64,000 nucleotides of DNA from Ectocarpus siliculosus (GCA_000310025.1 FN649730.1:2064522-2128521), one strand, 5' to 3'; positions 10,886-24,235 are shown, numbered from the stretch's first letter. A program made the numbers and translations. Notes: generated from the sequence alone by a model not told the origin.

Positions 10886-12177
10886 GTGGCGCAGACTAGT
10901 TAACATACCGAACGGATTTTTGGACAATCATGTGCGTTTGTTTCGGGGTGGCGATCCCACTGGTAGAAAAAGAACGAGGTAAAGTAAACTCATTTGAATT
11001 ATGTAAGGAGAGTGACAGACGTCCTCATACCTATTTGCTGCAGTATTGTGGACTTACTTTGGTCCGTCCAGTAAAAAACATCCAATTATTTCGGGTTCAC
11101 GCCGAAATATGCTTTCGATTGATATCGAATTGCATCCTGGCACAACCTCTGCCGTGACCACTACTACACCAAAAGTAACACCAAACAAAAAGTTGTGTTT
11201 AGTCCTACTCCACTCTAGCCAAGAGCAGTCTAGAGGATTAACCCTTTTGAGTCTTCAGGCGTTCTCACTGATCATTGATTGATCATTTGCAAATGCTGGT
11301 GTAGTGGCAAGTCGTGGAGTTGCCGCCCTGCAGCCCTTCGCGCCGTGTATTGGCAAGTGCATAGGTAGGTGTGTCTAGGTTATTAGCACCCGCGCTAACC
11401 GGCTGACCAATGAAGAGACTTCAGTGACAGCGGGTAATATCAAGGTCTCGGGAATGGGAATGGGGCCAATCAATGCCAAATCATGAATGAATCTCTCAAC
11501 GTATGCACATGTCAATGAACGCGTGTGTGCATACAGTACATACATACATACATATGTGTTCTTTCGCAGCACCACACATACACTCGCCCGAACGTAGGAA
11601 GCCACTGCTGCAAAGAGCAGAGGACAGCAAAAGGGAGGGGTATTGCAGTCCCTGCCGAAGTCCAGATATCGAGGATATCGTGGTTCCCAACAATTTGAAA
11701 ATCGTTCCCAAGATCCAGCAGCAGTCATTGTGTCAACAGCTACAACGAACGCTACAACAACACTACTACTACTGCTGTAGACGAGTAAAACATATCAGCA
11801 ACACATCCACACTCGTAGCGCCACACATACCACCCTCGCCCGAACCTAGGAAACCACGAGGTACAGGTGTGTGCTGGTGGATGTGCTTGTTGTTTGAAAA
11901 ACACAGGAGGAGCTCTAGAACGAACATGATGTTCCTCTAAGATCCAACGCATTTTTACGTCCGGACATAAAAACTGCAGAGTTTCAAGAGGAGTCGTTTG
12001 ACGCACTCGTGTAGTAGAAGACATTATGTACAAGGCTGAAAAAATGCAGGAAAAACGACTTTAAAGGCCCGCCATCGACTGGCGTTTGCCCTTTCTGTCG
12101 AGCCGCATACATTCACAGTGTTGTCTATACTATGCAGTCGGAACGAACCCCAGTATTTCCGGAAAGAAACGTCTGCC

Positions 12178-12180
<3 letters not shown>
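10886..12180. other. Non-coding stretch with a short direct repeat
   Basis: No convincing gene. A block of about 38 bp reading CACACATAC...CTCGCCCGAAC.TAGGAA.CCAC occurs at about 11567-11605 and again at about 11818-11855. Confidence 0.5.

Positions 12181-12236
<56 letters not shown>
12181..12236. repeat. (CT)n microsatellite
   Basis: About 28 uninterrupted CT units. Confidence 0.98.
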
Positions 12237-12240
<4 letters not shown>

Positions 12241-15200
12241 GCAAATGGTTTCAGTTATTCGGAGCTGGAAGTCGAAGTATTTTGACGTTGATGTTTTTCA
12301 ACAAAAATAACGGCCCCGGGGCTTTTTCGCCCCGGCGGCCTTTTGCCCTGGTGTGATACTTTCTGTTCTCTTTCTCCGCCCCGGTACGTTCCTTTGCGAA
12401 CGTGCCATATAAGCTCCACGCAATCTTAATTTCGCTCCACGCGATGTTCGCAAAAGGTACGGCTGTAGCTGCGTACTAAGACGTCGGCCATTGAGAGGGC
12501 CTATTCAGGACAATTTCCTCGCATTTTTCAGGAGGCACACGTTTCTCGGGGTCGGGCGATGGGCTGGGAGTTGGTCGCGCTTGCTGAAATATCACCTCGG
12601 GGCGAATACCTCCAGAGGTCGTTGGCCTTCTTTTCTTTGTTGTTAGGCGACCCGTGAACACTCACAGAAACACAATTTCGCCGTGGGCCTCTCTCGGTGA
12701 TACCCACGATGTCGGACCTCGATAACTTCCACGAGAAAGGCTTCTGCTCGTCGCGAACGACGACCTTCTTTTTGGGAACTCTGTATTTTTTCGATGCTGC
12801 AAAATACCCGATCAACGTCGTCCCTATTCGTCTGGCGATGCGTTGTCGTTGCGAGATTGGTGTTCGTAGTGGACCAGGCCAGGGCAGAAGCAAAGTTTCG
12901 TTGAATTATTGAATGCTTTGTGAGCCCAGCGAGCGGTATCCGTTCAACGCGTTGGCGTCGGGCCCCGGCACACCTGCGACCGGTGTATTGGGGATGAGGC
13001 TTTGTTTCAACATTAGCCGCCGAACTACGTACGCTACGTTGAGAACTGTGGTGCCACAACGAAAATGGACAACCTGCCACCTGCACTTTCGGAGCATTTG
13101 CCTGCAACGGCATCATGTGAGCAACCGGAGGAATCCTTTGAAGTCCTTTCCGCGTATGAGCATGCACGTGCCACGCCGCGAGAACACCTGAAAAAATGTA
13201 AAAAGCCAGCTGGGTTTTGCAGAGGAGCCAATATCTGTTGAGCGTTCCCTTTGAATGGTAAACAAGGCAGCGCTGTCAAACGGTTCCTTGACGTGCTCCT
13301 CGCTCAACCTGTCTCTATCTCCTCTCCGACACCTTGCACGCCGAATAACCACTCAAGACTCACATTTCTGTGTCAACGTCTCGTTCTTAGGGTGGAAGAA
13401 CCTCGATAGCAAGCGCAGCTGGACTTATTGGTGTACCCAACGCTGATGGAAGTAAGTACAAATTTTGTTGGTTGCAGCTTCAGACGAACAAGAATCAGGA
13501 ATCGATGAAACTATACTGAGCATGTACCCGGACAAAGAAAAAACAAAAAACGCCAGAACATACTACAGCATCAAGTGAAAAAGTCTCCGTAAACGTCGAT
13601 TCACAACCTCGGAAGAAAGTGTTGCTCAACGGCATCAACAGTCGACGCCCTTCATAGGACATAGCCTCCCATCCATCAGTTTTCCGCAGCGAGAGAATAA
13701 TAACCACTTTCGCACCCAATAGTTGCCGTTGCTCTAGGGGGCTTGAACAAAACACTCAGAGCCCCGTGCGTCTCCCGCTGCATGACATGATGCAGACGGC
13801 GTACTCTCAACGCTGCAGTTCAAAATCAAATTTAACCCTTTTCTACACATTGCTGCTGGACTGATGCACGAAATGTATTGTCGAAATACTGTCTGTACCT
13901 CAACTTGTTCAACTGACGCTAACCTCTATTATCAACGCCATCGGTAACGTTCCCACCGAACGCGTGTTCAGGCAATGACGCCTACTAGAAACACGACGGA
14001 ACTCCATCATTATCATCAGCTACTTTCCTCTCTATGTGCATATACTTTTGCCGTCTACCGGCTGTGCGCCGACTAGTCGCGGTGCCATCGAAAAAGACTT
14101 CCCGTGCATTGCTAGCACCTCGAAGACTTGTAGCCTAGATCCCCACTGCGACTTAGACGGAGACCCGTTTCAATCCATAGGTTGAGCGGAAGTGGTTACC
14201 AACAATCATTGAAAGGACAATCGAACCACAACATTATCGAAATGCGGTGAAGCTCCACGGTCGTGAAAGTACACAAGCTAGAACAGACCGAAGTATCATC
14301 CTTGCGATCTGGGGTATCTTCAATCCCTCCCGCCAGCTCTCAAAGGCAGAATGTCCCATCGAATTTCTTGTGCTCGAAGTGGGCATGCGAGTTTCAGTAC
14401 CGCCTAACACTATCTATCCATAGACATGCCGCTTGCATCGACCCATCAGATGGGTATTGAATACGCATACATACATACATGTTAACAACTTGGGGTTCAT
14501 GCTCAAGGTGCGCCCCCACAGAATTCGGAACGCGAGTCGCCCCCATTATCTATTGTCTGCTATACGATACGCTCAAATATTCAATCGACAAGTAAGCATG
14601 AAGGCCTATGCCTCCTTTCCTCTCCTCTACGGTATAGCCCTGAGCATATACGCTCCTCACCTCTCCCGTTCTTCATCAGACAGATAAACGCGTAATACCA
14701 TGTCGGTCGTACACTTCTTTAGCCCATGCACCCGAAATAAACCAAAACACGCATAGTTAAAGACCCATAAGAAGATATTCTTCAGCACAAAATCTCTTCT
14801 CGTTGTCTGTGCCGCTCCGGAAAAAACATGATCGAAGGTCAACCCATGCAAGCACCCATACCTAGATTCAACTTGTTTTGCCCTCAAGCAAGGTTTTCCG
14901 CTCGCTGCCCGAACGGCGATGCTTTTCTCGCTCTGCCTCCGGCCACATCAAATCAATACACTGGTGGCAAGGGAGCATTCCCATGCTTCGTCTGCTCCCT
15001 CGAACGCCGTCATCGTCGTTTCATCAGCAGAGGTGAGAGCGACTATCCATCTTCGCTAAACCTCGCTAGGGTAACTGGGACGGGTACCTGGGTTCACCGG
15101 AAGCGAAGTCGTGTCCGAAGGGACACGAAATGGGACTTCACCCGTTGCCCCGCATACCCGCCCCCGGTTCCGTCGCCGTCACCCGCGTCGGCGATCCATT

Positions 15201-15297
15201 TCGGGCTGAGGAACCATTGCGACGGAGAGCCGCAAACGGGCGGTCCGTTGACGGGCCAGCCTCGAGAGGCACGGGACCCTGAACCTCGGGGGGCCCG
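12237..15297. other. No supported gene
   Basis: Several short open frames on both strands, none with recognisable motifs, paralogues or splice-compatible continuation. A peptide NVPTERVF near 13950 faintly recalls the hAT dimerisation motif but is followed at once by stops. Confidence 0.4.
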
Positions 15298-18200
15298 TTA
15301 CATGCCCATCTCGGCGTCGACATCCCCCTCCTCCTCATTATAATCGGCGTAGCCGGTTATCCCCTCGACATCCGAGCTCGAGCTGCGGAACAGGAGCGAC
15401 GCGTCGGGGAAACGTGAGGCGCCCCGCCCGGGTTCGGACAAAAACGTCGGTGTCGCGGTCGCAGATGCAGACGATCCTTCGGCGGTTGGGTGTGTCGGTG
15501 ATACCACCCTAGACCCGGCGTTGGACGGCACCGGCGAGGCGGTTAGGACCATGGCTGGGGCCAAAGGCTCTGGGTTGATGGCGTGGTTCCTTGGGCGGGG
15601 AATGGGCTTGCCCAACCACGTCAAAACGCCACCAAGGTACATATGGGCCGGCCTCCTCGGGACGGGGACCCCGTCACGTCCGTTGGGGGCGCTATCCGTG
15701 GCCGGCACGGGGTCATCGGTCACCTCGGGCCCTCGCCTCAGGAGGAAGCGCGCGCAGCGGCTCCGTTCGCTGTTGGACTCGCTAATAGTAACGGCCAAGT
15801 GTCTGCTTCGATCTTCCCTTTGGACTTCTATGCGCATCGCGGAGTGCCTTGACGGATCATCGGGTAAGCCCTGCGCCTGCAGGTTGATCGCGCGGAGCAG
15901 CTCGTCCCTGAGCGGTGTGTGGGCGGTAAAACGGCGGATGTCGGCTCTTTGATCTGCTGTGTCTGGTACACGCAAGATAAGGAATGGTGTTATGAACGGT
16001 GGCATCCTGCTTTTTCCTTGAACGCACCTTGTACGAAACGTCTCATATCCAGGATATGCGCACGAAGACCGATGCAAGACACGCTGACATGCGTATTTTT
16101 GCTTCGGCGGGCCACACCTACGAAATCGCAACCATCCTGCTACCGACAATGTTTCACCTCGCTAGGGACAATACCTGTTGTAGACGTCCATCTCGTATTT
16201 TGGACACAAGAAGAGGGTCAGCACAATGCCGGTGAAGCTCAGGCCTATCACCAAAGCGAAGGCCACCATCCCATTGGTGTTCATCTCGACCCCGACGATG
16301 ATGTGCTCATTGTCCTTCAAGGAATTGATGTAGTGAGACACGGGGTCCTCACCGAACGGCATCGCCTTTTGTTTGCCATAGGAGTCAGAAAAATCCACTG
16401 TATCATAAGGGCCCCTGTTGTACGCTCGGAGGAGGCCGAAACAAGCGCCGCCGCCCTCGCCGGCCACGCCGTTTACGATCGCAGTGACCACCGCCTCGGC
16501 AAGCCGTACAGTGGACGAGATGTGGAAGGCGTAGGCGATCTCGACGGAGGAGTTTCCGGCAGCAGCGGTGATAGAAGCCCCGGTCGCGTTCCAGACGGAG
16601 TAGAGGAAGCTGGGTTCGCTGCTGGTCTCCTCTACGATCACGTGTGTGTCTCCCGTCTCGCGCTCGGTGAGAATGATCGAGGGTTTGCTGCTACCAATGA
16701 CGTCGATACCCGCAGGCCCTTGGTCACACTCCAGAACGGTGCCCCATACTTCGATGGCGTCGGTTCCGTTCTTGAGGGTAACTGGGATGGGATCATCGGT
16801 GAAGATGTCCGCCTCACCTCCCGACGAGCACGTGATGCCGTCTACCATCACAGTGGCCCTTTCCCCGTAGACCAGGTTATCCGGCTTTGTATTCCGCGAC
16901 CAGTTGGCGACGATGATATCGCCGTTGATGTACCTGTCCTTCGGTTCGCTCCACACGTAGTTCTTGTATTCTTTCACGTAGTACCTCGACTTGGCCACCG
17001 TTTCGAAGACATTCGGTTGGTTCAACCAGTCCCCTTCGTACTCTTGGTCGATTTCGGTTAGGCTCAATACCTGCAACGCAAGCAATATGACAGAAATCCA
17101 CAAGAGAAAACGATAGGGAGCGTGCGCGTAAAATTGGGGAACGAGGCGACCTGCTGATGGGTGCTTCTCAACCTGCACCTTGTGGGCGTCACACGCTTCA
17201 CCGATGCCTTGCCCTATCGAGTACGATCATGGCCACACGAGTGGCCAGAGGTCAGGTTTTGGGTAGGTTGGGCACCGATTACAAGCTGGGGGGTGGAGGT
17301 TGCACCTCGAAAAGGGGCCCAGTATTCCCACATGTCGGAGGGAGTGGCGTTATGCCAACTGACACCGTGGGCTTAGGGCACAGACAAACAATGTGTGCAG
17401 GATCGATCCCGTAGGCCCAACCTCCCCACCACACCCTTGGCAGGTTGCGATCGGTGCGCAACCACTACCTCTGGCCACCACACACGGTTGGTTGCGTTAT
17501 GGTGTTGATTGTTTGGCACTCGAAAAAACGAGATCGGGAGTCGAACGTCACAGCGGGTGCGCTCAATAACGACACCGTCTGAAGTCCACTGGGAACCGAA
17601 TGTCCTCGTCAATTTCACCCCCCAAACCTGTTTGCTCCCCTCTCCGCTGGATCCAAGTATATATTTCCCCCTCGTACGATGGAGACGGTATTGCGTACGA
17701 TTCCTGCACATCGGATCAAGGACACCACACCTCCGACGTATTATCTTCCTCGGAGCGGACCATTTGATGGAAAAAAAAAAAAATGGATTTGGTTAGGGCT
17801 CCTGCGGCGGCCGGTCGTCCCGCCCAACATTCAGTGTCTTTCGATTCTTCTTGTGGCCATCGGCCCAGGATCGCATTGAATTGAGACTCACCCAAATCTT
17901 ATCACGTAGACTAGATGTATTTTTCCATCGGCATGCACGTCGACCAAGCCGCAACGTGAAATGACCAAGGACACGACATCACATTCTGAAAAACACTCAC
18001 GTGCCAAGAAGCCCCGGTAGAGTTGCTTGCAGGCCACTTGAAAACCTGAGGCGCCAGGGTTTGACTGTATGCTGGGTTCGGCACGGGAAACACATCTATC
18101 GACAGATCCAAAATCCACGAAGCCAACGCAAACAGCAGGAGCAGCAGAGCCACGACGCGAGCGGTGTCCCTCCTACCGCAATTCCCGAGTAGTTCCATCC

Positions 18201-18405
18201 ACGTGGGATAGTTGGTAACGTCAACCCTCTCTCCCTCCTCGATGCGTCGCCACGCGCGGTAGGCGCGCACCCTGAGGTATGCATACTGCGTGGCCGGGTG
18301 CACAACGTAGGCAAGGAAGATGTAGGCGAGGCCAATGACGAGAGTGGTGTTCATTGTCCCCGTCGGCAGGTCCCATTTCCTTGAGCCCAGGGATGGGGAG
18401 CCCAT
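15298..18405 (-). CDS. Three-pass membrane protein, family member A (unrecognised family)
   Basis: Exons 18001-18405, 16175-17070 and 15298-15907, with introns in phase 0 then phase 2, give 636 residues. The start MGSPSLG aligns with the starts of B and C. Hydrophobic segments lie at about 20-40 and 82-103 (exon 1) and about 403-424 (end of exon 2). Between the second and third is a ~300-residue domain with N-glycosylation sites, conserved Cys (ITCSS, VLECD, GACFGLL) and the signature FLYSVWNATG...STVRLAEAVV, so it is probably lumenal or extracellular. The 202-residue tail (exon 3) begins RDELLRAINLQAQGLPDDP and ends acidic (NEEEGDVDAEMGM). Acceptors GCAG and TCAG and donors GTGAGT and GTATTG support the model. 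Intron 1 (930 bp) contains a MITE-like element. I do not recognise the family. A receptor, channel-accessory or secretory-pathway role are all possible. Confidence 0.82.
17242..17477. mobile_element. MITE-like inverted-repeat element, copy 1, in intron 1 of gene A
   Basis: About 236 bp bounded by TGGCCAGAGG and CCTCTGGCCA. The inner arms also pair (GGCACCGATTACAAGCTGGGG with the complement of the right arm, imperfectly). A relative lies at 42010-42253. No ORF. The homologous introns of B and C lack it, so it inserted after the genes duplicated. A clear target duplication could not be assigned. Confidence 0.75.
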
Positions 18406-18590
18406 GCTACCGTGTCAGGGAGAGGAAAGAAGACAAACAGCCAGTTTTTCGGTCGCTCTCGTCGGGGGGCTCACCGCGAATCGTTCACCAATACGGTAGA
18501 AACTTCCCAGGTCCTCCACCCTCCGCACTTCTCTGCTTCTGGTGGAACGTGCACGGTACCAGCAACGTGCTAGGAAGAACGGAACCAGCT

Positions 18591-18690
18591 CCCCGGGATG
18601 TCGAGAGTATCGCGGGGCGGAGAATGGTGGACGCTTTTGTGGACCCGTCACTCTGCCTGCTTTGTGAGGGAAACATATGGAGGAAAAGCG
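18591..18690. promoter_or_regulatory. Conserved block upstream of gene A
   Basis: About 100 bp matching 30863-30962 upstream of gene B, with cores GTCGAGAGTATCG and GGGG.GGAGAATG. It lies about 190 bp before the gene A start, and 240 bp before that of gene B. Both strands stay open through it, so a 5' UTR, a promoter or a short upstream exon are all possible. No equivalent was found upstream of gene C. Confidence 0.45.
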
Positions 18691-19025
18691 CGGAGTGACA
18701 TGAGTGAAGGGTTTTGAAACCAGCCAGGTGACCAACCAAACGATGCTTTCAGTGTCTGAGCAAGGGGGGGAGACTGAAGGTACCTCAGGGGTGCAAAGAA
18801 ACCTCTCCGGTGCACAATGTTCGATTCGATCCAGTCAACACGCCACAACAGGCTGAAAGGTGGCTAGGAGTGAAACGGCGTGAGGAAGTGAATGAGGACA
18901 ACACAATTCATGCCCTTGCTCGCTGTTTGGAAGTGAACGAACGGTGAACGGTGGATATCATCGAGCTACCCTATGGCGCCAACAAATACGAGCGATCTCT
19001 TAAATTGTTTGTCAAGTGTGTGTAA

Positions 19026-20226
19026 CTTCCATGGAAGTAGCCTACTTCCATGGAATATGGACTTCCATGGAAGTTGGTTGAATCAAACTTCCATGGGAGC
19101 TCGCAAATGACTTCCATGGAAGTGTGGGGCGACTTCCGCGGAAGGTTTCATAGCGCGGGGTTCCCGAGCAACTTCCATGGAAACTTCAACTTCCATCGAA
19201 GGTTGTGGAAGTGCGCCATTTTTCATGGAAGTCGCTTGGTGCGTTTCCACGGAAGTCGATGGAAGCAGGCCATATTCGGACAGCCTTCATGGAAGCATAA
19301 CATTGGGCTTACATGGAAGCATCATCGCGCTACTTCCATGGAAGTATACCACCCGACTCTAGCTTCCATGGAAGTCAATATGTGCGACTTCCATGGAAAC
19401 AAAAAAATATTGTCTCCATCCTGCGGCAGCGAAGACCAGCAGCGAGTGCAGAAGTGATTTCCCAGTTGATGAGCCTAGAGCTTGCCACGTGTGCGGACAT
19501 AGCAGTCCGCTGGGTTGTTTGGGTTAGGGTTTGGTATGGGGCCAATTCGGGGTGCCTGCTTTGCCAGTTGGTTTAGGTGGACGTGTGCCTGGCGTGGTTC
19601 GCGCTTGGTTGGTCGCTGGTGTTCTGTTCGGCAGGACGAGAGTTGGTGTTTAGGTCGTTGGCCTGTGACGTCAACTTCAAACACTTCCATGGAAATGCTT
19701 GGACTAGCTTTCACGGAAGTTGCCGATTTTCCCTAGACGTTGCCTAGGAATCGAGACTAACGCTTCCGTGGAAATTTCTTCCTTCGAAGTTGCTTAACTT
19801 TCATGGAAGTTAGCTGTGCAGTCGTTACAACGTGTCCACGGGAGTTCCTTTCGTGGAGGTAGATGTGCTTCGATGGAAGTACCTTCCAGTTTGGTGGAGG
19901 GGATCCATGGACGGACTTCCATGAAAGACTTACTTCCATGGAAGCTCTTCGCACATCCGTGGAAGTTGAAGACTAGACTTCCATTAATGCAACCACCCGC
20001 TACTTCTACGGAAACCGATCGACTTCCATGGAAATTCATATACATCCAACTTGATACATCGATGGAAACCGCATGGAAGCTGTCGCACGAATCCGCCACG
20101 CAAGTTCCATACGGCTTCCATGGAAGCACATTATTGAGCTTCCATGGAAGCATGGCCAGCTTTCGTGGACTTCCATGGAAGCCGTGAGCGACTTCCATGC
20201 GAGTCTAATCGACTGCAATGGAAGGA
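19026..20226. repeat. Cluster of about 35 copies of the palindrome ACTTCCATGGAAGT
   Basis: Perfect or 1-3-base-degenerate copies of the self-complementary core TTCCATGGAA recur every 15-45 bp in two blocks, 19026-19403 and 19683-20226. They are separated by about 280 bp of unrelated sequence. Spacers are unique, so this is not a simple tandem array. Decayed copies keep the two half-sites (ACTTCC / GGAAGT) better than the exact centre. The cluster starts about 620 bp upstream of the gene A start. It could be a binding-site array, a fold-back-prone element or amplified debris. Confidence 0.93.
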
Positions 20227-22084
20227 AGCGTGTACCGTATGTTTGCCAAATATTGAAGGATGCCCAATAAAATCATCTGGCGGCGACGTTGGTTCCTCGA
20301 CGGTTGTTTCCCACGACTCTTTGTTGTACAGGTATCAAATCTGATAAACAGACAGCTTGAATCTGGAAACCGCGACCTTTGACAATCGATTCGCTAGGTC
20401 GTCCGTGGTTTCCTTTCGTGATTCTAAAGCGACAGAGAGAGAGATTGTAAGGAATGAAGCCTCGGTTATTGTTGTTTTATATAAAGCATGGATGATAAAG
20501 AAAGTCGAGAGCAGGTCCCTCACAAGCGGTGCCGCGAGTGCACGTATCACCGTGTTCCTCAAAATACGGTTTCCTCCCCGAACCACCATGCCGGTGTAGT
20601 CCAAAACTTTCGAGACCACACCCCGGCAGACAAACAGTTGGGTTGTCGCTCCCCTGCCTCTGGGGCTGCCCCGCGATGCATTATTTCGCTACTTCCGTCG
20701 CCGGACAAGGACTACATGGAGAAATCAAGGCGATCCATCCGTGCCAATCGTGTTGTTTCAGAAACGTACAGCTGCTGGTTCAGATACTCCTATCACCTGG
20801 AGAACACCCTAAGCCCGCATGACCTACGTTGTTTACCGGGTTTGCTATTTTTCGTTTACACTGGTACCGTGTTTGGGAGCATGTGATCACGGAAAGCGTC
20901 CGCGTCAGGTGACCCGTGGGTACATCAGGAACGATAGGAAATCATGAATGAATGCAAGAGTCGCGTTGACTTCCCATGGGACACCCGTGGGACACCGTTG
21001 AGCAACCGACCCTAACCCTAAGGGTGAGAAAACACTGGCAGCCCCAGGCGTCTTACTATTCATGAGCCGCCCGCGCTGAACGTCGCACAAGCCGTCCTTC
21101 GCGTCTCATGGGTGCATCCCATTGAACAAGAGGGAGATGCAAGCGAACCGTACATTCACATTCACTCTTGGGTTGCGTGGTTTGTCTGGGTTGTGCCCTG
21201 TACGCTCCACACGGAGGTCGAGGAGGAGCCCGTATGGCTCTTCCGAAAGAAACATTGATACACGAGACAGATAGCAAGCCCTTGCGTGATATAACTCCGA
21301 CACACGCTGTGCAGAAAACCTAAAACAACGTCGTTCAATTGTTTTTTTCGTACCCGCGTGCGATCACTCCAATGCGTCTGCGTGCATGCGTTCAGTCACA
21401 ATTTTTCGGTAGGGGGGACATCACATGGCATGAAGGGGCCCATGGACGGCGAGCCAGAGGAGATCATCAAGCAAGGCGATAGCCTGATTCCAAAGCAACC
21501 AACAACACCCTCGTCCTTAGCCTTGTAGCACCGCCGTGCCAACCTCTGATCCGTGCGACGCGGCTACACCCAGGAATGCCACAGCGTCGGTGGAATGTCC
21601 GTAATGGTAGTCGACAGGATAAGGAGTCGTTGATCGGGCGGAGTGACAGGGGACCCATGGAGGAGAGAAGCGTAGAGGGAGACGACGCGTGATGTATTGG
21701 TTGTCAGGAACAAAACTCGCGCGTTGCTTGGGTGTTTTACACATAGCCCGCCGCGATCTCTCCCATTCCCATGCGAGATGCGAATTACATGTAGAAAATC
21801 ACTTCGTCCTTCATGACGTTGTGCTCCACGCACGATGGTGGCCCCGCGCCGACCCATAAAACGCATCGTATCATCAGGTAATTAATGCCCCACAGTGGTT
21901 TCCCAAGTGTTTCTTGAAACGGGGGAATCCGATAGTCTGGCATTCACGACTGGTTCCAGGAGGACTGGTTCCGGGACTGGGAACGACACTTTGGAATCTA
22001 CATTGACTCGAAACTTACACGTAATAGACTACAAGGTTTTGGGCGCTGCGCGCCCCCGCTATATTTGAAGCGATTCCAAGGCAA
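20227..22084. other. No supported gene
   Basis: Only short frames without motifs. One CCCTAACCCTAA stretch at about 21010 is isolated and not a telomere array. Confidence 0.4.
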
Positions 22085-22142
22085 TGTTTTCTCTGAAAGT
22101 GGGTTTAGGATGTTGTTTTCTCTGAAAGTGGGTTTAGGATGT
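22085..22142. repeat. 29-bp tandem repeat, two identical copies
   Basis: Unit TGTTTTCTCTGAAAGTGGG... repeated at 22085-22113 and 22114-22142 with no mismatch. Confidence 0.95.
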
Positions 22143-22560
22143 TGTTAAAATGAAGGTAGGCACCGATGACAGTTTAAGTGTCCGTGAAGAAGGTGGAGTT
22201 CCCATGATGGAGGTTCGTGTGTGATTTAAGCAGATGATGTAAAGGTCCGTTATTTGTTTCCCATCGCCGTGCCCAGTACCCCTCCATTTATCTGCTACAC
22301 ATCCAGAACTCAGAACTGCAAAAACATGACAAAATTGTCGTCTTCGCGGCAGGGGATGCTCGGGTGGGGGAGTCGTCAAAGAGATGGCGGCGAGACATGG
22401 ACTCGAAGACTACAGGAGTGCGAAGTAGCCGGAGTAGCTACAGAGGAGTGGGAGGAGTGGGCCGGGGTAGGGTTAGGAAGAAAGGAGGGTATTTTCGTAT
22501 TTTCCGGACCTCCCTTTAGAAGGGATTATCGGAACAGGAGCCCACAACACCGTTCGTTGC

Positions 22561-22910
22561 CGGAATCGGAACAAACAACAGACCATTCCGACGCGAGAGC
22601 GGTGAAGAGAGAAAAGCAAAAATTTAAAGACAACGTGGATACACAGACACACACACACCGAGAGGAGAGAGAGAGAGTAAGACACACACACACACCGAGA
22701 GGAACGAGAGAGAGAGAATACGGTACCAAGGCGATAGGAGGTGAGTGCATACCGTGTAAAGGTGTTACATGTAAAATAAAATAAAAATGTACAGCAGTAG
22801 CACACGGAATCGGAACAAACAACAGACCATTCCGACGCGAGAGCGGTCAAGAGAGAAGGCGAAAATGAAAAGAGAATGTGGATAGACAGACCGTCAGAGA
22901 CACAGAGAGA
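22561..22910. repeat. Direct repeat pair in purine-rich sequence (22561-22612 and 22805-22856)
   Basis: About 52 bp starting CGGAATCGGAACAAACAAC is nearly identical in both copies, 244 bp apart. Similarity then decays into purine-rich sequence with CACACACA...CCGAGAGG units. The region through about 23000 is GA/CA-rich on the plus strand. The long minus-strand open frame across it is Ser/Leu-rich as a result of base composition. Confidence 0.85.
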
Positions 22911-24235
22911 CGGAGGAACGGAGGAGAAGGAGGCACACTCAGAGAGGGCCGTACTTCGAGTGGAATGCGTGGTATGATGGTACAGAGCAGGGTGACAGCA
23001 GCAGGCGAGAGAGAGAGATAAAAGCGGGAGATAAAAAAAAAGTGGAAAGTCCACCAAAGTGCCAAATTTCCAGAGGAAAAATGCTGCTCTGTGAGAGCCC
23101 GAGAAGAAGACCGGAATAGAGCGCTCACAGAAGCCGAAAGAAGGGAAATGAAGCGTTCTCAGAGAAAACTTAAATTGTATAAGAGTTCTTGCACATGTGT
23201 CCGACGAGCTCAAGCTCCGGACAGGGGTGGCGCAGTTGTCGAGAGTCAAATACTCATCACTCTAGCTGCCTATTTCGCAGTTTTCTCGTCGGGTAGCTGT
23301 CTGGAGGCAACTGCAATTATTTTATTTTTTCGAGATCTGTTTTTTTGCACCTTCCCGTGCGCACGCGCGCGGGGTTGCACTATTCGCTGGTCCTTCGCTT
23401 GCGGCAGGGCGGGGGGAAAGAGAGGCCGGCGGGCTATAAAAAACATGTTTCGTATGAATGATGCATCCCGCATGGTCTCTGCATACACGAACGAACGTAC
23501 ATGTCGGAGATGCTTGAAAGGTTGAGCTTTCTTTGTGGTATACATACTGTGTATGTATGTATGCGCACTCTACACGCGGACTCGTATGCATGCTGAACGA
23601 AGATATATATACATACAGATAGACTCAAAATAGCAAGGAGTGCACCTACTCGATTTACAAACCGGCCGGTGCAGTCAGGTGCAGCAGTAGCGGCGGTGGA
23701 CACAACGATAGGTATTGAGACTACCAAAAGCTGGCTCTTGTCTCCACAGACAGCACTCTACCAGGCAATGTCAGAGAGAACAAACAGCAATCCTGGTACA
23801 GAATGAGGTGGCTGTTGGCAACGACCCGCTGGAAGCAGAAGAGAACAAAAGCGGCGGCACGTGCAGCTACCACCCGAGGGCGCGCGCAGCAATCGAGTGT
23901 TGCATACGGATATTGCTCTCTACAGCGCTCTCTACAACAGAAGCATGCCCCCTGTGGTACACAACTCTCTACTACACAGAAGTACATATTTTTTCTCTCA
24001 TCATGTCCAATCATGTCTTTTCGTTTCCTGCAACAAACTACTACAATACTTCAACATACTTCGACAAAACCGCTCACGCGCATGCATCAATTCCGCGCAG
24101 GTCAACGATTGCAAGCCTGACTTATGTTTGGCACCGTCAGTCCAGCCTCTTGCCCCCCCCCCCCCCCCGCGAACCTTCCGGGTATTTCCCCGGTGGCCGC
24201 TTGGAAGGGGGGGGGTGTGAACCCCTTTTTTTCTT
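22911..24235. other. No supported gene; degrades toward the gap
   Basis: Purine-rich then mixed sequence, without recognisable coding or RNA features. The last 80 bases contain poly-C and poly-G runs beside the gap. Confidence 0.45.

Noticed and set aside
13900-14010. NVPTERVF peptide resembling the hAT dimerisation motif
   Set aside because: Immediately followed by stops. No other hAT motif, terminal repeats or target duplication found nearby.
18415-18735. Independent protein-coding gene upstream of gene A
   Set aside because: Only the ~100-bp block is conserved with gene B's upstream region. The rest of the frame does not align, so it is treated as a conserved upstream block, not a gene.
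21005-21025. CCCTAACCCTAA, telomere-like
   Set aside because: Only two units, isolated inside unique sequence.
22473-23249. Long Ser/Leu/Val-rich minus-strand open frame
   Set aside because: It arises from GA-rich and CA-rich sequence on the other strand. There is no start context, motif or paralogue.
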